DNA of 64,000 nucleotides from JBCFBK01 sp038562555 (GCA_038562555.1 JBCFBK010000001.1:186001-250000); one strand, 5' to 3'; shown: positions 42,893-52,628, numbered from the stretch's first letter. Translations and numbers: made by a program. Notes: generated by a model not told the origin, from the sequence alone.

Positions 42893-43082
42893 ATAAGCCA
42901 GGAAGCTGTTAGCCGTGAGCCACGAGCTTCCAGCCATCAGTGAGCTTGACTTATGGAGCGGAGGCAAAGAGCATAGCGCATGGGGCATAGCGTTTCTTTA
43001 CTAAAAGCTAAAGGCTCACAGCTAATAGCTCTTTTATATTTTGTGTCCGTAGTTTTTCCGGTCTCCCTGTTCCGGTCTCTTT
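42893..43082. repeat. Compound fold-back word repeat between converging genes
   Basis: AGCTGTTAGCCGTGAGCC at 42904-42921 faces GGCTCACAGCTAATAGCT at 43013-43030; read on one strand they match at 16 of 18 bases. A smaller perfect hairpin, GGAAGCT and AGCTTCC (42901-42907 and 42925-42931), uses part of the left arm. The centre has another word set (AGAGCATAGCGCATGGGGCATAGCG). At 43062-43079 is the 18-bp word shared with 38381-38398. There is no gene. Confidence 0.7.
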
Positions 43083-44219
43083 TTATCCTTTGCTGACTCC
43101 TATGCCTGGTTTGTCGATCAGCGTGATTTTTCCATCTATGACCTCCACCCCTTTAAAAGGATCGTTCGAGATCAGCAGGTTGCCGTCCAGGTCGGCCCAG
43201 TCGCACATCGGCGAAAGTTGCGCCGCTGCGGAAACAGCAACCGAAGTTTCGGTCATGCAGCCGATCATCACCTTCATGTTGAGCGAACGGGCGAGTGTGA
43301 GCATTTCATGGGCTTCGCGCATGCCGGTGCATTTCATCAGCTTAATGTTAATGCCCGAATACACGCCATGCGCTTTCATGACGTCCGGCAGTCGCTGAAG
43401 TGATTCATCGGCTATCGTGGGCAGCGGACTGTGTTGTGTAAGCCATGCATTGTCATCGACAGCTGTTTTAGGCATGGGCTGTTCCACGAATACCACCCCT
43501 TTTTCCTTCAGCCAATGGATCATATCGAGCGCCTTTTTCCGGTCGGTCCATCCCTGGTTCACATCGACACATAAGGGCACATTGGTTTCTGACCGGATGG
43601 TTTCGATCATTTCCTTGTCATTGTCACGCCCCAGTTTTACTTTTAGTATTTTATAAGGTGAAGCCTCTTTTACTTTTTGCAGGACCACCTCTTTTGTATC
43701 GATCCCAATGGTAAAGGAGGTATCGGGCGTTTTGGCCGGATCATAGCCCCAGATCCGGCACCACGGCTGGCCCATGATCTTTCCGAGCAGGTCATGAAGA
43801 GCGATATCGACCGAAGCCTTCGCCGCACAATTTCCGGGAGCAATACCGTCGACATAATCCAGGATATTTTCGAGCTGAAACGGGTCGGTGAACTGAGACA
43901 GATCAAGCGAAGAAAGAAAGCGGGAAGCAGTATCCTGACTTTCACCCAGATAAGGGGGCATGGAAGCTTCGCCGTAACCAACCAGTCCGTCGTACTCAAT
44001 TTCCGTAAGCATATCCGGGGTGGTGGTCCGTGAACTGCCGGCAAGGGTAAAGGCATGCCTGAGTTGCAGGTCATAGGGTTTAAAACGCAATGAAAGTCCC
44101 TTCCCTGGCTTTCTTTTCGGTTCATTTTTCATATTGCCAAAACTACTTTGAATTCCTGTTAATCCCGCCACAGCAGTCAAACTGCCCGTTAATAAAAAGT
44201 TTCTTCTTGTTTGTTTCAT
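43083..44219 (-). CDS. Dipeptide epimerase of the enolase superfamily, probably L-Ala-D/L-Glu epimerase, with Tat signal
   Basis: Epimerises dipeptides such as L-Ala-D-Glu from peptidoglycan. It has about 378 residues. The barrel residues of the family are visible: KxK (ILKVKLG), metal ligands in CVDVNQGW, VEQPMP and IADESLQ, the opposite lysine in NIKLMKCTG, and a C-terminal DLDGN motif that binds the dipeptide amino group. Unusually, the N terminus MKQTRRNFLLTGSLTAVAGLTG has the twin-arginine export pattern, so the enzyme is probably periplasmic. The start at 44219 gives this signal; 44240 adds seven residues. It follows an NlpC/P60 peptidase gene, as ykfB and ykfC are paired in Bacillus. 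Confidence 0.87.
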   Translation of the reverse strand: MKQTRRNFLLTGSLTAVAGLTGIQSSFGNMKNEPKRKPGKGLSLRFKPYDLQLRHAFTLAGSSRTTTPDMLTEIEYDGLVGYGEASMPPYLGESQDTASRFLSSLDLSQFTDPFQLENILDYVDGIAPGNCAAKASVDIALHDLLGKIMGQPWCRIWGYDPAKTPDTSFTIGIDTKEVVLQKVKEASPYKILKVKLGRDNDKEMIETIRSETNVPLCVDVNQGWTDRKKALDMIHWLKEKGVVFVEQPMPKTAVDDNAWLTQHSPLPTIADESLQRLPDVMKAHGVYSGINIKLMKCTGMREAHEMLTLARSLNMKVMIGCMTETSVAVSAAAQLSPMCDWADLDGNLLISNDPFKGVEVIDGKITLIDKPGIGVSKG

Positions 44220-44300
44220 AATTAGTTGGATCTTCGTCATTTATGACAAGCATTACGCAATGCAGCCCTTACGGCCTTGGCTTCGGAACCGGGCCTCTGA

Positions 44301-45467
44301 CTAGTTATACCACGGATGCTCCTTCACCTGTATAATCGCTTCCGTATTCAGCGAACTGATGACCCTGCCGGCCGACACCAGCCGTTTCCGGTTAAACTCC
44401 GAGTAATCCGAATCCTGCGGACTCAGACTGTTTATTCTGACCAATCCGGAGGAATGGATATACTTCCCGTTTCCGATATACATCGCCACATGGGAAATCC
44501 TGTCCTTACTCCGGCCAAAGAACAACAGGTCTCCAGGCTGAAAATCAAGCGAATCCGTTACCTCCAAAACCTCGCCATACCGTGCCTGCTGGGAAGCATC
44601 ACGAGCCAGGATCACTCCCTGCGAGAACCAGGCCGTCTTCATCAGTCCCGAACAATCCACTGCTTTCGATGATGTACCACCCCAGAGATAGGGGCTTCCG
44701 GCAAGCATCCCCGCTGTTTCAATGGCTTGATCCACTTTTGGTTCCTCAAGAACCCATTCCGAATAAGGGCGGCATTCATTCTTCTGCACGAAACCGCTTC
44801 TTCCGTCCGGAAACTGTATCCTGAGAAATCCGTTCTGTTCACCCGAAACGGTAAACAGATCACCTAACACCAGGTCGGAAACCACGCGGCTGTGACCGTT
44901 AGCTTCCGAGAAAGCAAATCCGCTGATCTGCCTGTACAGGTACCGATCGCTCTGCTTCCAGGCGGCAAGTTCTGTTTCGGTCACCGGGGCCAGCACACTC
45001 CCGTCGCACCAGCCAATATACTGATCCGGTGATTGGATGCGATACCAGCCGTCAACGAGCTGAAGTATTTTTACTGGTGTTCCCAACAAGAGCTGGGTAG
45101 CCATTTCAGCACCATGATCCGGGGCGACCCTTATATTTCCGACCGACAGGGTCACCAGGCCCCATGGTTTTTCAGCCACCGTGGTATCGGGCAAAACCAC
45201 AATGGAATCGACAACGCTGATTTTCCTTGCGGCAAGCGAATCGAACAAGGCCTGCTTTGCTTCGGGGATGGTCGTTTCTCCTTGCAAGATCAGGTTCCCT
45301 TTTTGTCTGCAGGCATCCACCCTAAAAAGAGCCATCCGCTGATCAGGTGCAAACCGTTCCCTGATATCCGCCACCAATGGTGCCAATAAATCAGGCTTTG
45401 GACCCGAACAGCCTATCAGTAAAGACTGTCCGATCAAAAACAGGAATAAACTTCTCAAAGCAAGCAT
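44301..45467 (-). CDS. SH3-NlpC/P60 family gamma-D-glutamyl peptidase lipoprotein
   Basis: Cysteine peptidase that cuts gamma-D-Glu-diamino acid bonds in murein peptides (YkfC-like), about 388 residues. A lipobox (QSLLIGCSGPK) predicts membrane anchoring. Two SH3-like domains (about 110-165, SVGNIRVAPDHGAE...GWYRIQSPDQYIGWCDGS, and about 190-240) precede the NlpC/P60 domain. The catalytic Cys is in SKAVDCSGLMKTAW and the His in RISHVAMYIGNGKYIHSS. The start at 45467 (MLALRSLF) is chosen because it begins the signal peptide. Its product, L-Ala-D-Glu, would be the substrate of the downstream epimerase. Confidence 0.9.
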   Translation of the reverse strand: MLALRSLFLFLIGQSLLIGCSGPKPDLLAPLVADIRERFAPDQRMALFRVDACRQKGNLILQGETTIPEAKQALFDSLAARKISVVDSIVVLPDTTVAEKPWGLVTLSVGNIRVAPDHGAEMATQLLLGTPVKILQLVDGWYRIQSPDQYIGWCDGSVLAPVTETELAAWKQSDRYLYRQISGFAFSEANGHSRVVSDLVLGDLFTVSGEQNGFLRIQFPDGRSGFVQKNECRPYSEWVLEEPKVDQAIETAGMLAGSPYLWGGTSSKAVDCSGLMKTAWFSQGVILARDASQQARYGEVLEVTDSLDFQPGDLLFFGRSKDRISHVAMYIGNGKYIHSSGLVRINSLSPQDSDYSEFNRKRLVSAGRVISSLNTEAIIQVKEHPWYN

Positions 45468-45507
45468 GACTATTTTTGTTACAATAATAGTTTTTAAAAT
45501 TATCAAA

Positions 45508-45540
45508 AAAGGTCCTTCCTTTTCTTAGCCAAGGACCTTT
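45508..45540 (-). terminator. Intrinsic terminator after the first SusD gene
   Basis: AAAGGTCCTT (45508-45517) is the perfect reverse complement of AAGGACCTTT (45531-45540), with T-runs on both sides. It splits the SusCD1 transcript from the peptidase-epimerase pair. Confidence 0.85.
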
Positions 45541-45552
45541 TTAGGCTTTTAC

Positions 45553-47355
45553 TTAGTTTTCTTCGTCCCACCAAACCGGCACCGACCAGATATCATCGGC
45601 AAAAGCTTTTGGATTTGAAGCCTCCATATTAGCTGAGTTGTAGTTTACCTCGTGTGAGCACTGCATCATTCTCCGAAACCAGTAGTTGACTTCATTCTTA
45701 CTGGCTCCCGGCATTTTTCTGGCCGCATCAGAAGAAAATTCCATGGGCCGGTCAAAATCAGTATACACCACCCCAAAATCGCCGATATTACCGGCCGAAA
45801 AATTAAAACGTCGCATATCGTTCCAGTTTTGCTGGGTAAAAGACATGGCGATATACTTCTGCTGCATGATTTTCGACATCGTAAGCTCACTAACATTTTG
45901 CGCCACCGCTGCGCTGCCGAGAAAATCCTCCACGACGGTTTCATCCATCAGCTGTTTTCCCGGGTTAACCGATCCGGCATATTCGCGGAGCTTACTGTTC
46001 ATCTGTTCCATATGTGCCCTGACACCTTCCTGGTAGGCAGCGAGTGCTCCTCCTTTGTCTCCCTTCCGGAACAACACTTCTGCCTTAATAAAGCACATCT
46101 CATGATAGGTGATCACATCGGTGGGCGATTCAGGACGGGTATAAAACGTGCCTGTGGAAAGGATGGTCCCATCGGCGTCAGTATAAGTACTCTCCTCGGT
46201 TGTTGCACCAGTCATACCACAGAGGGCCCGGATGTTCACGTATATGGTATCACCTTTTCGTGCCGGATCCGTTGAATTGACGGAATAGGACTTGCTGCCT
46301 GCCGTGTAATTGGAAATAATGGGGCCGTTTTGCAGCCTGATATTGCTGTGGATCGCATCGACTCCTTTTGTCCGGATAAACCTGGGGGTATACACTCCGT
46401 TCGTCCGGTCCCAGTGCTGGTTGGAAGGCAGCATCTTCGAGGCTCTTGGATCTTCAATTCCTGATCCGCCGGGGAAAGTATTTTCCAGAAGGTCGACATA
46501 CCAGCGGGTGAACCGGGCCCAGTCACTCCAGGCGGCCGTATTGAAGATGTATGATGTCTTGAGAGGATCGCCGATCAGGACATCACCGGTCATGTCGGAA
46601 GGATCGTTCACATGGTTGATAATTGTTCCCTCTGCGTTGCTTTGCGGTGCATTGGATAAAGCCGCCAGAACAGCGTCCGGATCATATTCCTGCTTCTTCG
46701 AAAGGTTATTGAGCCACCTGGCCTTTAACCCATATACCAGCCTGATCCATTTTTGCACGTCCCCATTATTCCAGCTATCTCCTTCAGACAGGGGTGTTGC
46801 TGACGAAGGCTGGGTCATTTGAAAATACTCCAGTGCGGTTTCCAGGTCGGCCAGGCAGCCTTCAAAAATCGTCTTCCCGTCAGAATAGGCAGGCGTCAGC
46901 ACCGAAGAAAGCGCTTCTTCGTAGGGCATCTCCCCATACCAGTCGACCATCAGCATAAATCCCATGGCCCGGATTGTATAAGCAGCTCCGAGATAGTGCC
47001 AGGCCTCTTCGGCTTCAGCCTTTACCCGCAGATCCTCCAGATTCGCAGCGGAACCCACAAACCAATGCTGATAAGGAGTAACTGACGCCGAATTTGTCGG
47101 GTTCCAGGCCGGAAGCAGCCCATTGTTCCCGGTAAATAAACGCGAAGAAATCGTGCCCGTAATCATCGCAGCTCTTGTGCTGGCGGCGCCATAAGCATAA
47201 CCATAGTGATGCTGAATCCAGGGAAGCCGGGAAGAAACAGCAGCTACCTCATTGGTCGGATAATCGGGATTCTCGTTTACATCGAGCCATTCTTTACAGG
47301 AACTGAAACTCCATGCCAGCACGACGATTAAACTGATATATTTTATTTTTTCCAT
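45553..47355 (-). CDS. SusD/RagB-family nutrient-binding lipoprotein (pair 1)
   Basis: Surface lipoprotein that lids its SusC partner, about 600 residues. The signal and lipobox are ISLIVVLAWSFSSCKEWLDVNENPDYPT. It belongs to the SusD-like type common in proteins annotated as SusD/RagB outer-membrane lipoproteins, with TPR-like helices (ALAAYQEGVRAHMEQM ... EDFLGSAAVAQNVSELTMSKIMQQKYIAMSFTQQNWNDMRRF). The SusC gene ends 9 nt or so upstream of its first ATG, so they are cotranscribed. The start at 47355 (MEKIKYISL) is preferred; 47367 adds four residues. The ligand is inferred from neighbours as a murein fragment or peptide. Confidence 0.9.
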   Translation of the reverse strand: MEKIKYISLIVVLAWSFSSCKEWLDVNENPDYPTNEVAAVSSRLPWIQHHYGYAYGAASTRAAMITGTISSRLFTGNNGLLPAWNPTNSASVTPYQHWFVGSAANLEDLRVKAEAEEAWHYLGAAYTIRAMGFMLMVDWYGEMPYEEALSSVLTPAYSDGKTIFEGCLADLETALEYFQMTQPSSATPLSEGDSWNNGDVQKWIRLVYGLKARWLNNLSKKQEYDPDAVLAALSNAPQSNAEGTIINHVNDPSDMTGDVLIGDPLKTSYIFNTAAWSDWARFTRWYVDLLENTFPGGSGIEDPRASKMLPSNQHWDRTNGVYTPRFIRTKGVDAIHSNIRLQNGPIISNYTAGSKSYSVNSTDPARKGDTIYVNIRALCGMTGATTEESTYTDADGTILSTGTFYTRPESPTDVITYHEMCFIKAEVLFRKGDKGGALAAYQEGVRAHMEQMNSKLREYAGSVNPGKQLMDETVVEDFLGSAAVAQNVSELTMSKIMQQKYIAMSFTQQNWNDMRRFNFSAGNIGDFGVVYTDFDRPMEFSSDAARKMPGASKNEVNYWFRRMMQCSHEVNYNSANMEASNPKAFADDIWSVPVWWDEEN

Positions 47356-47376
47356 GATAAAATTCATTTGGATTTG

Positions 47377-50300
47377 TTAGAAGGTCATGTTAACACCCAA
47401 AGAGACACCTGCTGTTGCAGGAACGCCGGCGTAATCGATACCGGAAGACCCGGATCCCACAACACCCGAACCGGCCACACTGGTTTCGGGGTCCATCCCT
47501 TTATAATTGGTCAGCAGCCATAAATTTGTACCCGAAACCGTGACAGACATCGCTTTAAAGACGTTTCGTGCCCCGAAGAAATCTTTTGGCAAGTTGTAGC
47601 TTAATGACACCGACCGTAAGCGAAGCCAATTCGTTTTCGTGATGAAATTCGCTGTTTCCAATGGGTAATAGGTCGACCAGTATTCCCTGATAATATCATT
47701 CCCGTACCTTCGCTGAACGGCTCCGCTGCTGGTGGTGATATCATAACTCTGGCCCGTCTGGTAGGTAAAACTGGCAGGTTCATAAACCGGATTCCCGTCC
47801 GTATCCTTGCCAACCGCAACAACGCCTGCAAGCGTCAGCGATTCCCGGTCAAGTGACCGTTTACTCATACCCGCCTGGGTCATCAAGTAATCGGTTCCGT
47901 TAAAAATGTCCCCGCCGATCCGGATATCAAACAACACGGAGAGGCTCCAGTTCTTCCATTTGAATTCATTATTGAGTCCGCCCGAAAAAACCGGTTCCCT
48001 GTTCCCCAGATAGTTTGTTGTCGAATTATTACTTGTGGGCATACCTGTATTTTTATCAAGGATCAGGTTACCTGATTCGTCGCGCGACCATTGGGAACCG
48101 GATATCCCCATAAATTTTCCGTTATTGAACGACGCCGCTTTGGCGTTTCCAACCTGAACATCCGTAACATATAAAACCTCCTGTCCGGTAAGCAGGTTTT
48201 CAACTGTTCCCCTGTTCCCCGAAAGGTTTAAGTTAAGATCCCAGGTCAGGTTTTTTGTCATTACCGGCGTGGCATTAATGGAAAGTTCCATCCCTTTGTT
48301 GATGACGTTACCCACATTTGTCGACAACAGGATGTAACCGGTTGTCTGGCTCAGACGGGGAGTTACGATCTGGTCGGAACTGTTGTTCGAATAATAGGTA
48401 TAATCAAAACCCAGACGTCCGCCAAGGAAACGCATTTCCAGCCCGAGTTCGACCGACTTTGTCTGTTCCGGTTTAAGATAGGGGTTACCGCGCGTCCAAC
48501 TGTTCCCCACGCCAATTCCGCCTAAAAATTCCCTGGGCGCCCAGATCGACGTTGTCGTCACATAGGGATCTGTATCTTTTCCCACCTTTGCCCACGAAGC
48601 ACGCAATTTCCCAAACGACACGGCATGTTGTTCAGGCAGCAGCTCCGTAAAAACAAAACTGCCGCTGACAGACGGATAAAAGTAAGAATTCTCATTGTCA
48701 GGAAGCGTCGATGTCCAGTCGTTGCGCCCGGTAACGGTCAGATAGGCGATGCTTTTATAGGCCGCACGAAACTCGCTGAAAACGCCCATGAGCCGTTTTT
48801 GGGAATGAACTGACTGAAAGAACTTATCTTCGTTCCCGATGTTTTCAAAACTGTAGACGCCCGGTGTGATAAAGTTATAGCCTGTTCTTCGCTGGGTCGC
48901 GGTTTTGGTATCCTCGGCTGAATGCCCGAGCAGGAGATTAAAATCAAAATCGGCGACTTTCTTGTTGAAAGTCAGCATCAGGTTTGAAGAAAGGTATTCA
49001 TAGGTCACATCGCTTTCCGACAGTCGTCCGTTCTGGTAAGTTTCCGACACTGCTCCCCCGGGAGCGATAAAGGTGTAATCGTTTTTTGTGTAATTGTCGT
49101 AACCCAGCCGGTAGCTGATCTTAAACCAGTCGGCAATGTCAAGGTTCACAAATGTGGAGCCCGTAAACCGGTTGGTTTGGTCATCGAGCTTATTGCGGTT
49201 TATGATCCAGTACGGGTTTTCAACATCGTCTGCCAGGGGCTGCCGGCCTTCAAACATGCGGTATTTGGTACCATCCTCATTCAGGTATTTTTTCATGTTT
49301 TCGCTACGCGCCCATCCATAAACGGCTGTCATCGCACCGTTTCCTCCTGCTCCCCACAGTCCGGAACTGGTCAGGGTTTTGTCGGTTCCGGAAACGGAAT
49401 AGGCAACATTGGCGCCAACGGTCAGCATGCCGAATTTCTGGTCACCGTTGAAACGAAAGGTTGACTTTTCAAATCCGGTCTCAGGAATGATCCCCTCCTG
49501 ATCAAAGCGGGACGCGGAAAGAAAGAACGTCCCATTTTTGTTTCCTCCTGAAATATTCACACTGTTATCCCAGGTTGAACCATTCTGAAAAAAATCTTCT
49601 ATATTGTTGTACATGACATCGCCTGAACCAAAAGGATCGCCCCAGGACTGGGTTGTAAAATCACTGAATACCCCGGCAGAATTATAGAAACCCCTTTTAT
49701 AGCGGTCCTGCTGTTCAGGATACCGGTTAACCCAGCTGGCCGTGAATTTAGAACTGACATTCACCATCACATCCCCTTCCTGTCCTTTCTTGGTTGTGAT
49801 CAAAATAACGCCTGCAGCAGCGCGCGAACCATAGAGCGCTGTGGCAGCAGGACCTTTCAGGATGGACATGTTTTCAATGTCTTCCGGATTAATGTCCATC
49901 GCCCGGTTCCCGAAAGTGGTTGAATTTCTGGTGGCACCGTCAAAACCACTGTTCCCGCCAATTGGCGTGGAATTATCGTAAATCACTCCGTCAACAACAA
50001 AAAGCGGCTGGTTATCCCGTTCCAGTGACGTCCCGCCACGGACAATAATCTGCGCACCCGAACCGGCGGAACCATTACTTTGGGTCACGCTCACACCGGC
50101 AATCTTACCGCTCAACGCATTCACCACGTTCGCACTCTTATTGCGGACAATCTCTTCACTGCCGATATCCTGAACAGCATATCCAAGTGCCTTTTTCTCC
50201 TTCCTGATCCCCATGGCTGTAACGACGACCTCATCCACCTGCTCTGTAGCAGTTTCGAGTATCACATCTATCCGGTTTGATTCGCCGGTTCTCCTTTCAA

Positions 50301-50538
50301 CCGGCTCCATGCCGATGAAAGAAAAAATCAGCGTAGCTCCTGTTTCAACTTCAAGCTGAAATTCACCCGACGAATCGGTTACTGTTCCGTTCGTCGTACC
50401 GCGTTCCTGAACGGTAACCCCCGGGAGAGGTTCTCCGGAAGCCTTCTCCTTGACCAAACCGGTCAACGTTCGCCTTTGTGCCTGTACCTGAGTTAGTCCC
50501 AAACACAAAAGAAAGATAAGTAGCAAGCATTTCTTCAT
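47377..50538 (-). CDS. SusC/RagA-family TonB-linked outer-membrane transporter (pair 1)
   Basis: TonB-dependent channel of 1053 residues. It has a signal peptide (LLLIFLLCLGLTQVQAQ), a CarboxypepD_reg-like domain (about 22-100), a plug (about 115-235; VVNALSGKIAGVSVTQSNGSAGSGAQIIVRGGTSL, ENMSILKGPAATALYGSRAAAGVILITTKKG) and a long barrel ending VSLGVNMTF. It is cotranscribed with the SusD gene downstream. A 254-nt gap separates it from the preceding phosphoesterase gene and probably contains its promoter. Import needs TonB-ExbBD, not in this window. Confidence 0.95.
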   Translation of the reverse strand: MKKCLLLIFLLCLGLTQVQAQRRTLTGLVKEKASGEPLPGVTVQERGTTNGTVTDSSGEFQLEVETGATLIFSFIGMEPVERRTGESNRIDVILETATEQVDEVVVTAMGIRKEKKALGYAVQDIGSEEIVRNKSANVVNALSGKIAGVSVTQSNGSAGSGAQIIVRGGTSLERDNQPLFVVDGVIYDNSTPIGGNSGFDGATRNSTTFGNRAMDINPEDIENMSILKGPAATALYGSRAAAGVILITTKKGQEGDVMVNVSSKFTASWVNRYPEQQDRYKRGFYNSAGVFSDFTTQSWGDPFGSGDVMYNNIEDFFQNGSTWDNSVNISGGNKNGTFFLSASRFDQEGIIPETGFEKSTFRFNGDQKFGMLTVGANVAYSVSGTDKTLTSSGLWGAGGNGAMTAVYGWARSENMKKYLNEDGTKYRMFEGRQPLADDVENPYWIINRNKLDDQTNRFTGSTFVNLDIADWFKISYRLGYDNYTKNDYTFIAPGGAVSETYQNGRLSESDVTYEYLSSNLMLTFNKKVADFDFNLLLGHSAEDTKTATQRRTGYNFITPGVYSFENIGNEDKFFQSVHSQKRLMGVFSEFRAAYKSIAYLTVTGRNDWTSTLPDNENSYFYPSVSGSFVFTELLPEQHAVSFGKLRASWAKVGKDTDPYVTTTSIWAPREFLGGIGVGNSWTRGNPYLKPEQTKSVELGLEMRFLGGRLGFDYTYYSNNSSDQIVTPRLSQTTGYILLSTNVGNVINKGMELSINATPVMTKNLTWDLNLNLSGNRGTVENLLTGQEVLYVTDVQVGNAKAASFNNGKFMGISGSQWSRDESGNLILDKNTGMPTSNNSTTNYLGNREPVFSGGLNNEFKWKNWSLSVLFDIRIGGDIFNGTDYLMTQAGMSKRSLDRESLTLAGVVAVGKDTDGNPVYEPASFTYQTGQSYDITTSSGAVQRRYGNDIIREYWSTYYPLETANFITKTNWLRLRSVSLSYNLPKDFFGARNVFKAMSVTVSGTNLWLLTNYKGMDPETSVAGSGVVGSGSSGIDYAGVPATAGVSLGVNMTF

Positions 50539-50792
50539 AGTTTTGAATTTGGTATGTTAATAATTACACGAAAACCTCTTCTTTAAAGGTGACAGGTTCA
50601 GGCAAACAGGTTAGTCCTTTGTCATAATGATCATTGAAATCGTCAATTAATTGCTAATTTATCACAAATAAAGTAATATCAGATCATATTGTAACATATA
50701 ATACCAATAATTTAATCTAAATGCTCCATTAAGAAGAAAGCAGCTCCATCTTAAATCGCCGCATTCTTTTCAGTTTACAACCGTATCAACTC

Positions 50793-52628
50793 CTAATAGG
50801 TCAGGCAGGCAATTTTTCCGTCGAGGGTGGTCACCAGGATTTGTGAATTTCCCACGGGCAGAATCATATTGACCAGGGCATTCGACAGTTTATGCTTCCA
50901 GGCTACCTGGTGTGTTTGCTTATCGATGGCACAGATCATACCGGTAGCTGTGGGCACAAAGACAAGATTTCCATGTTCGGTAATCGGAGAGGGTGCAATT
51001 TCATAGCCCAGTCCGGCCTTGCATTCCCATGCAAGCTCTTGTTTATCTGCTTTGGTATGAAATGCATCTACATGGCCTTCCGTCATATTTTTAATGTAAA
51101 CCAGTTCTCCGTCTGCAGAAATTCCGATCGACTCGCGACAGGAATAGCGGTCTGAATCCCAGATCTCTCGTCCGGTATGCGCATCAAGGGCGGTCATATG
51201 CCGGTCGGGAGCAACAATGAAAATCTTCCCGCCGGCAGCGACCGGCCAAACCGCAGCAGGCGATAACATGCGGTTGGCATGCTTTTCCCGCTTCCATTTC
51301 AGGCTGCCTGTCTTCTTGTTAAGAGCATAGAAGCTATTCCCCCATGAGCCGAAATAGACCTTGTCGTCATACACCAGCGGGCGGCATTCAACAAAGTTCT
51401 TCACCCCTTTAAACTCCCAGTTCAGTTTTCCCGACTTCAGGTTTACGGAACGGAAAATTCCTTCTGACGATCCGATGTAAACCTGGTTACCGTCAATGAC
51501 AGGAGAAGCAACAATTGCCTTGCCGGTTTTAAGTTTCCAGAGCAGCTCGCCCGATACCAGGTCCAGGCAGTATATGACACTGTCGGTTGATGCAGAAACG
51601 ACTCTGTCTTCAGCAATGGCGGGGGTGGAATAAATTTTGCCTGCAGTCTGATATTTCCATAAGGTTTCGCCACTCATTTTATTAAGTGCCACAATTGCGC
51701 CTTTCGTATTGGCGTACACAGCAAACTTCCCGGAACTTCCGATCCCGGTACCAATGTCGCTGTTGTCCTGAACCTCCCATACTCGCCTGACTTGCGGGAA
51801 CCGGCTGTTGACAGAATAATCGGGACGTGGCCATGAGACGGTATCTTTCCGGAGGTCGGGACCATTCAGCGGGACCTTACACCAGACGGGACGCGTTTTT
51901 CCTCCGGGCGTGCGTTCCGCGTAAAACAGCGTATCGCGCTCAATGGTAGCCAGGTTGTACCCGCCGGTATCTCTTTTTGCCCGCAGGTTGGAACGCCCCA
52001 TAACTCCGGGAATACCTTCAAAACTGAAGAGCTTATTCGAATGGCCATGTCCAAGCAGCGTAGCCTTTATATTCCGGGTTTTCAACTTGTCGGTGATGAC
52101 GTACCAATTAGATAGGGATTCATCTAGCGGATAGTGGTTGACCGAGATGACCGGTTGATCCGGATCGGTCATGTTCGAAAGGATCGAATCGAGGAAAACA
52201 ACCTGTTCGCGTGGAACCAGCCCCGGAGCCATCCGCATATTGGGACCACTGGCTGTGCCTATAAAAAGGAAACCAGCTTTTTCGAAGACAAACTCTTCGG
52301 CTCCGAAAATCCGGACAAAACTGTTATTCCCGCTTTCCGACCATTTGGAATCGTGATTTCCGGGCACGACATACCACGGTTTATTGAGTTGATCCATGAT
52401 TTGTCTGGCTTTGAGCAGCTCCTCGTCCGAACCGAACTCGGTCACATCGCCCGATAAGATCACGAAGCTGATGTCCGGTTGTGCATTAATATCGGCCACC
52501 GTGCGCAACAAATCCTCATCGGCCAGGTTACTACCAATGTGGGTATCGGTCACATGGGCAAAACGGAGTGTCTGAGCCTGTGCAATGCCGGCCCCAATAA
52601 GGAAGAAGAGGATTAATCCCGCGACCAT
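50793..52628 (-). CDS. Exported metallophosphoesterase with PQQ-like beta-propeller
   Basis: A secreted two-domain protein of about 611 residues. The N-terminal calcineurin-like phosphoesterase shows all metal motifs: DTH (FAHVTDTHIG), GD (ILSGDVTE), GNHD (VVPGNHDSKW), H (VSVNHYPLD) and GHGH. The C-terminal half has PQQ-like/WD-type propeller repeats (GAIVALNKMSGETLWKYQTAGKIYSTPAIAEDRVV, DSVIYCLDLVSGELLWKLKTGKAIVASPVIDGNQVYIGSSEGI). The start at 52628 (MVAGLILFFLIGAGIAQA) gives a clean signal peptide; upstream frame residues (HPQTPAFAG) come from a palindromic repeat. It follows the NamZ gene. The substrate is unknown; a phosphorylated wall or teichoic-type fragment is a guess. Confidence 0.85.
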   Translation of the reverse strand: MVAGLILFFLIGAGIAQAQTLRFAHVTDTHIGSNLADEDLLRTVADINAQPDISFVILSGDVTEFGSDEELLKARQIMDQLNKPWYVVPGNHDSKWSESGNNSFVRIFGAEEFVFEKAGFLFIGTASGPNMRMAPGLVPREQVVFLDSILSNMTDPDQPVISVNHYPLDESLSNWYVITDKLKTRNIKATLLGHGHSNKLFSFEGIPGVMGRSNLRAKRDTGGYNLATIERDTLFYAERTPGGKTRPVWCKVPLNGPDLRKDTVSWPRPDYSVNSRFPQVRRVWEVQDNSDIGTGIGSSGKFAVYANTKGAIVALNKMSGETLWKYQTAGKIYSTPAIAEDRVVSASTDSVIYCLDLVSGELLWKLKTGKAIVASPVIDGNQVYIGSSEGIFRSVNLKSGKLNWEFKGVKNFVECRPLVYDDKVYFGSWGNSFYALNKKTGSLKWKREKHANRMLSPAAVWPVAAGGKIFIVAPDRHMTALDAHTGREIWDSDRYSCRESIGISADGELVYIKNMTEGHVDAFHTKADKQELAWECKAGLGYEIAPSPITEHGNLVFVPTATGMICAIDKQTHQVAWKHKLSNALVNMILPVGNSQILVTTLDGKIACLTY

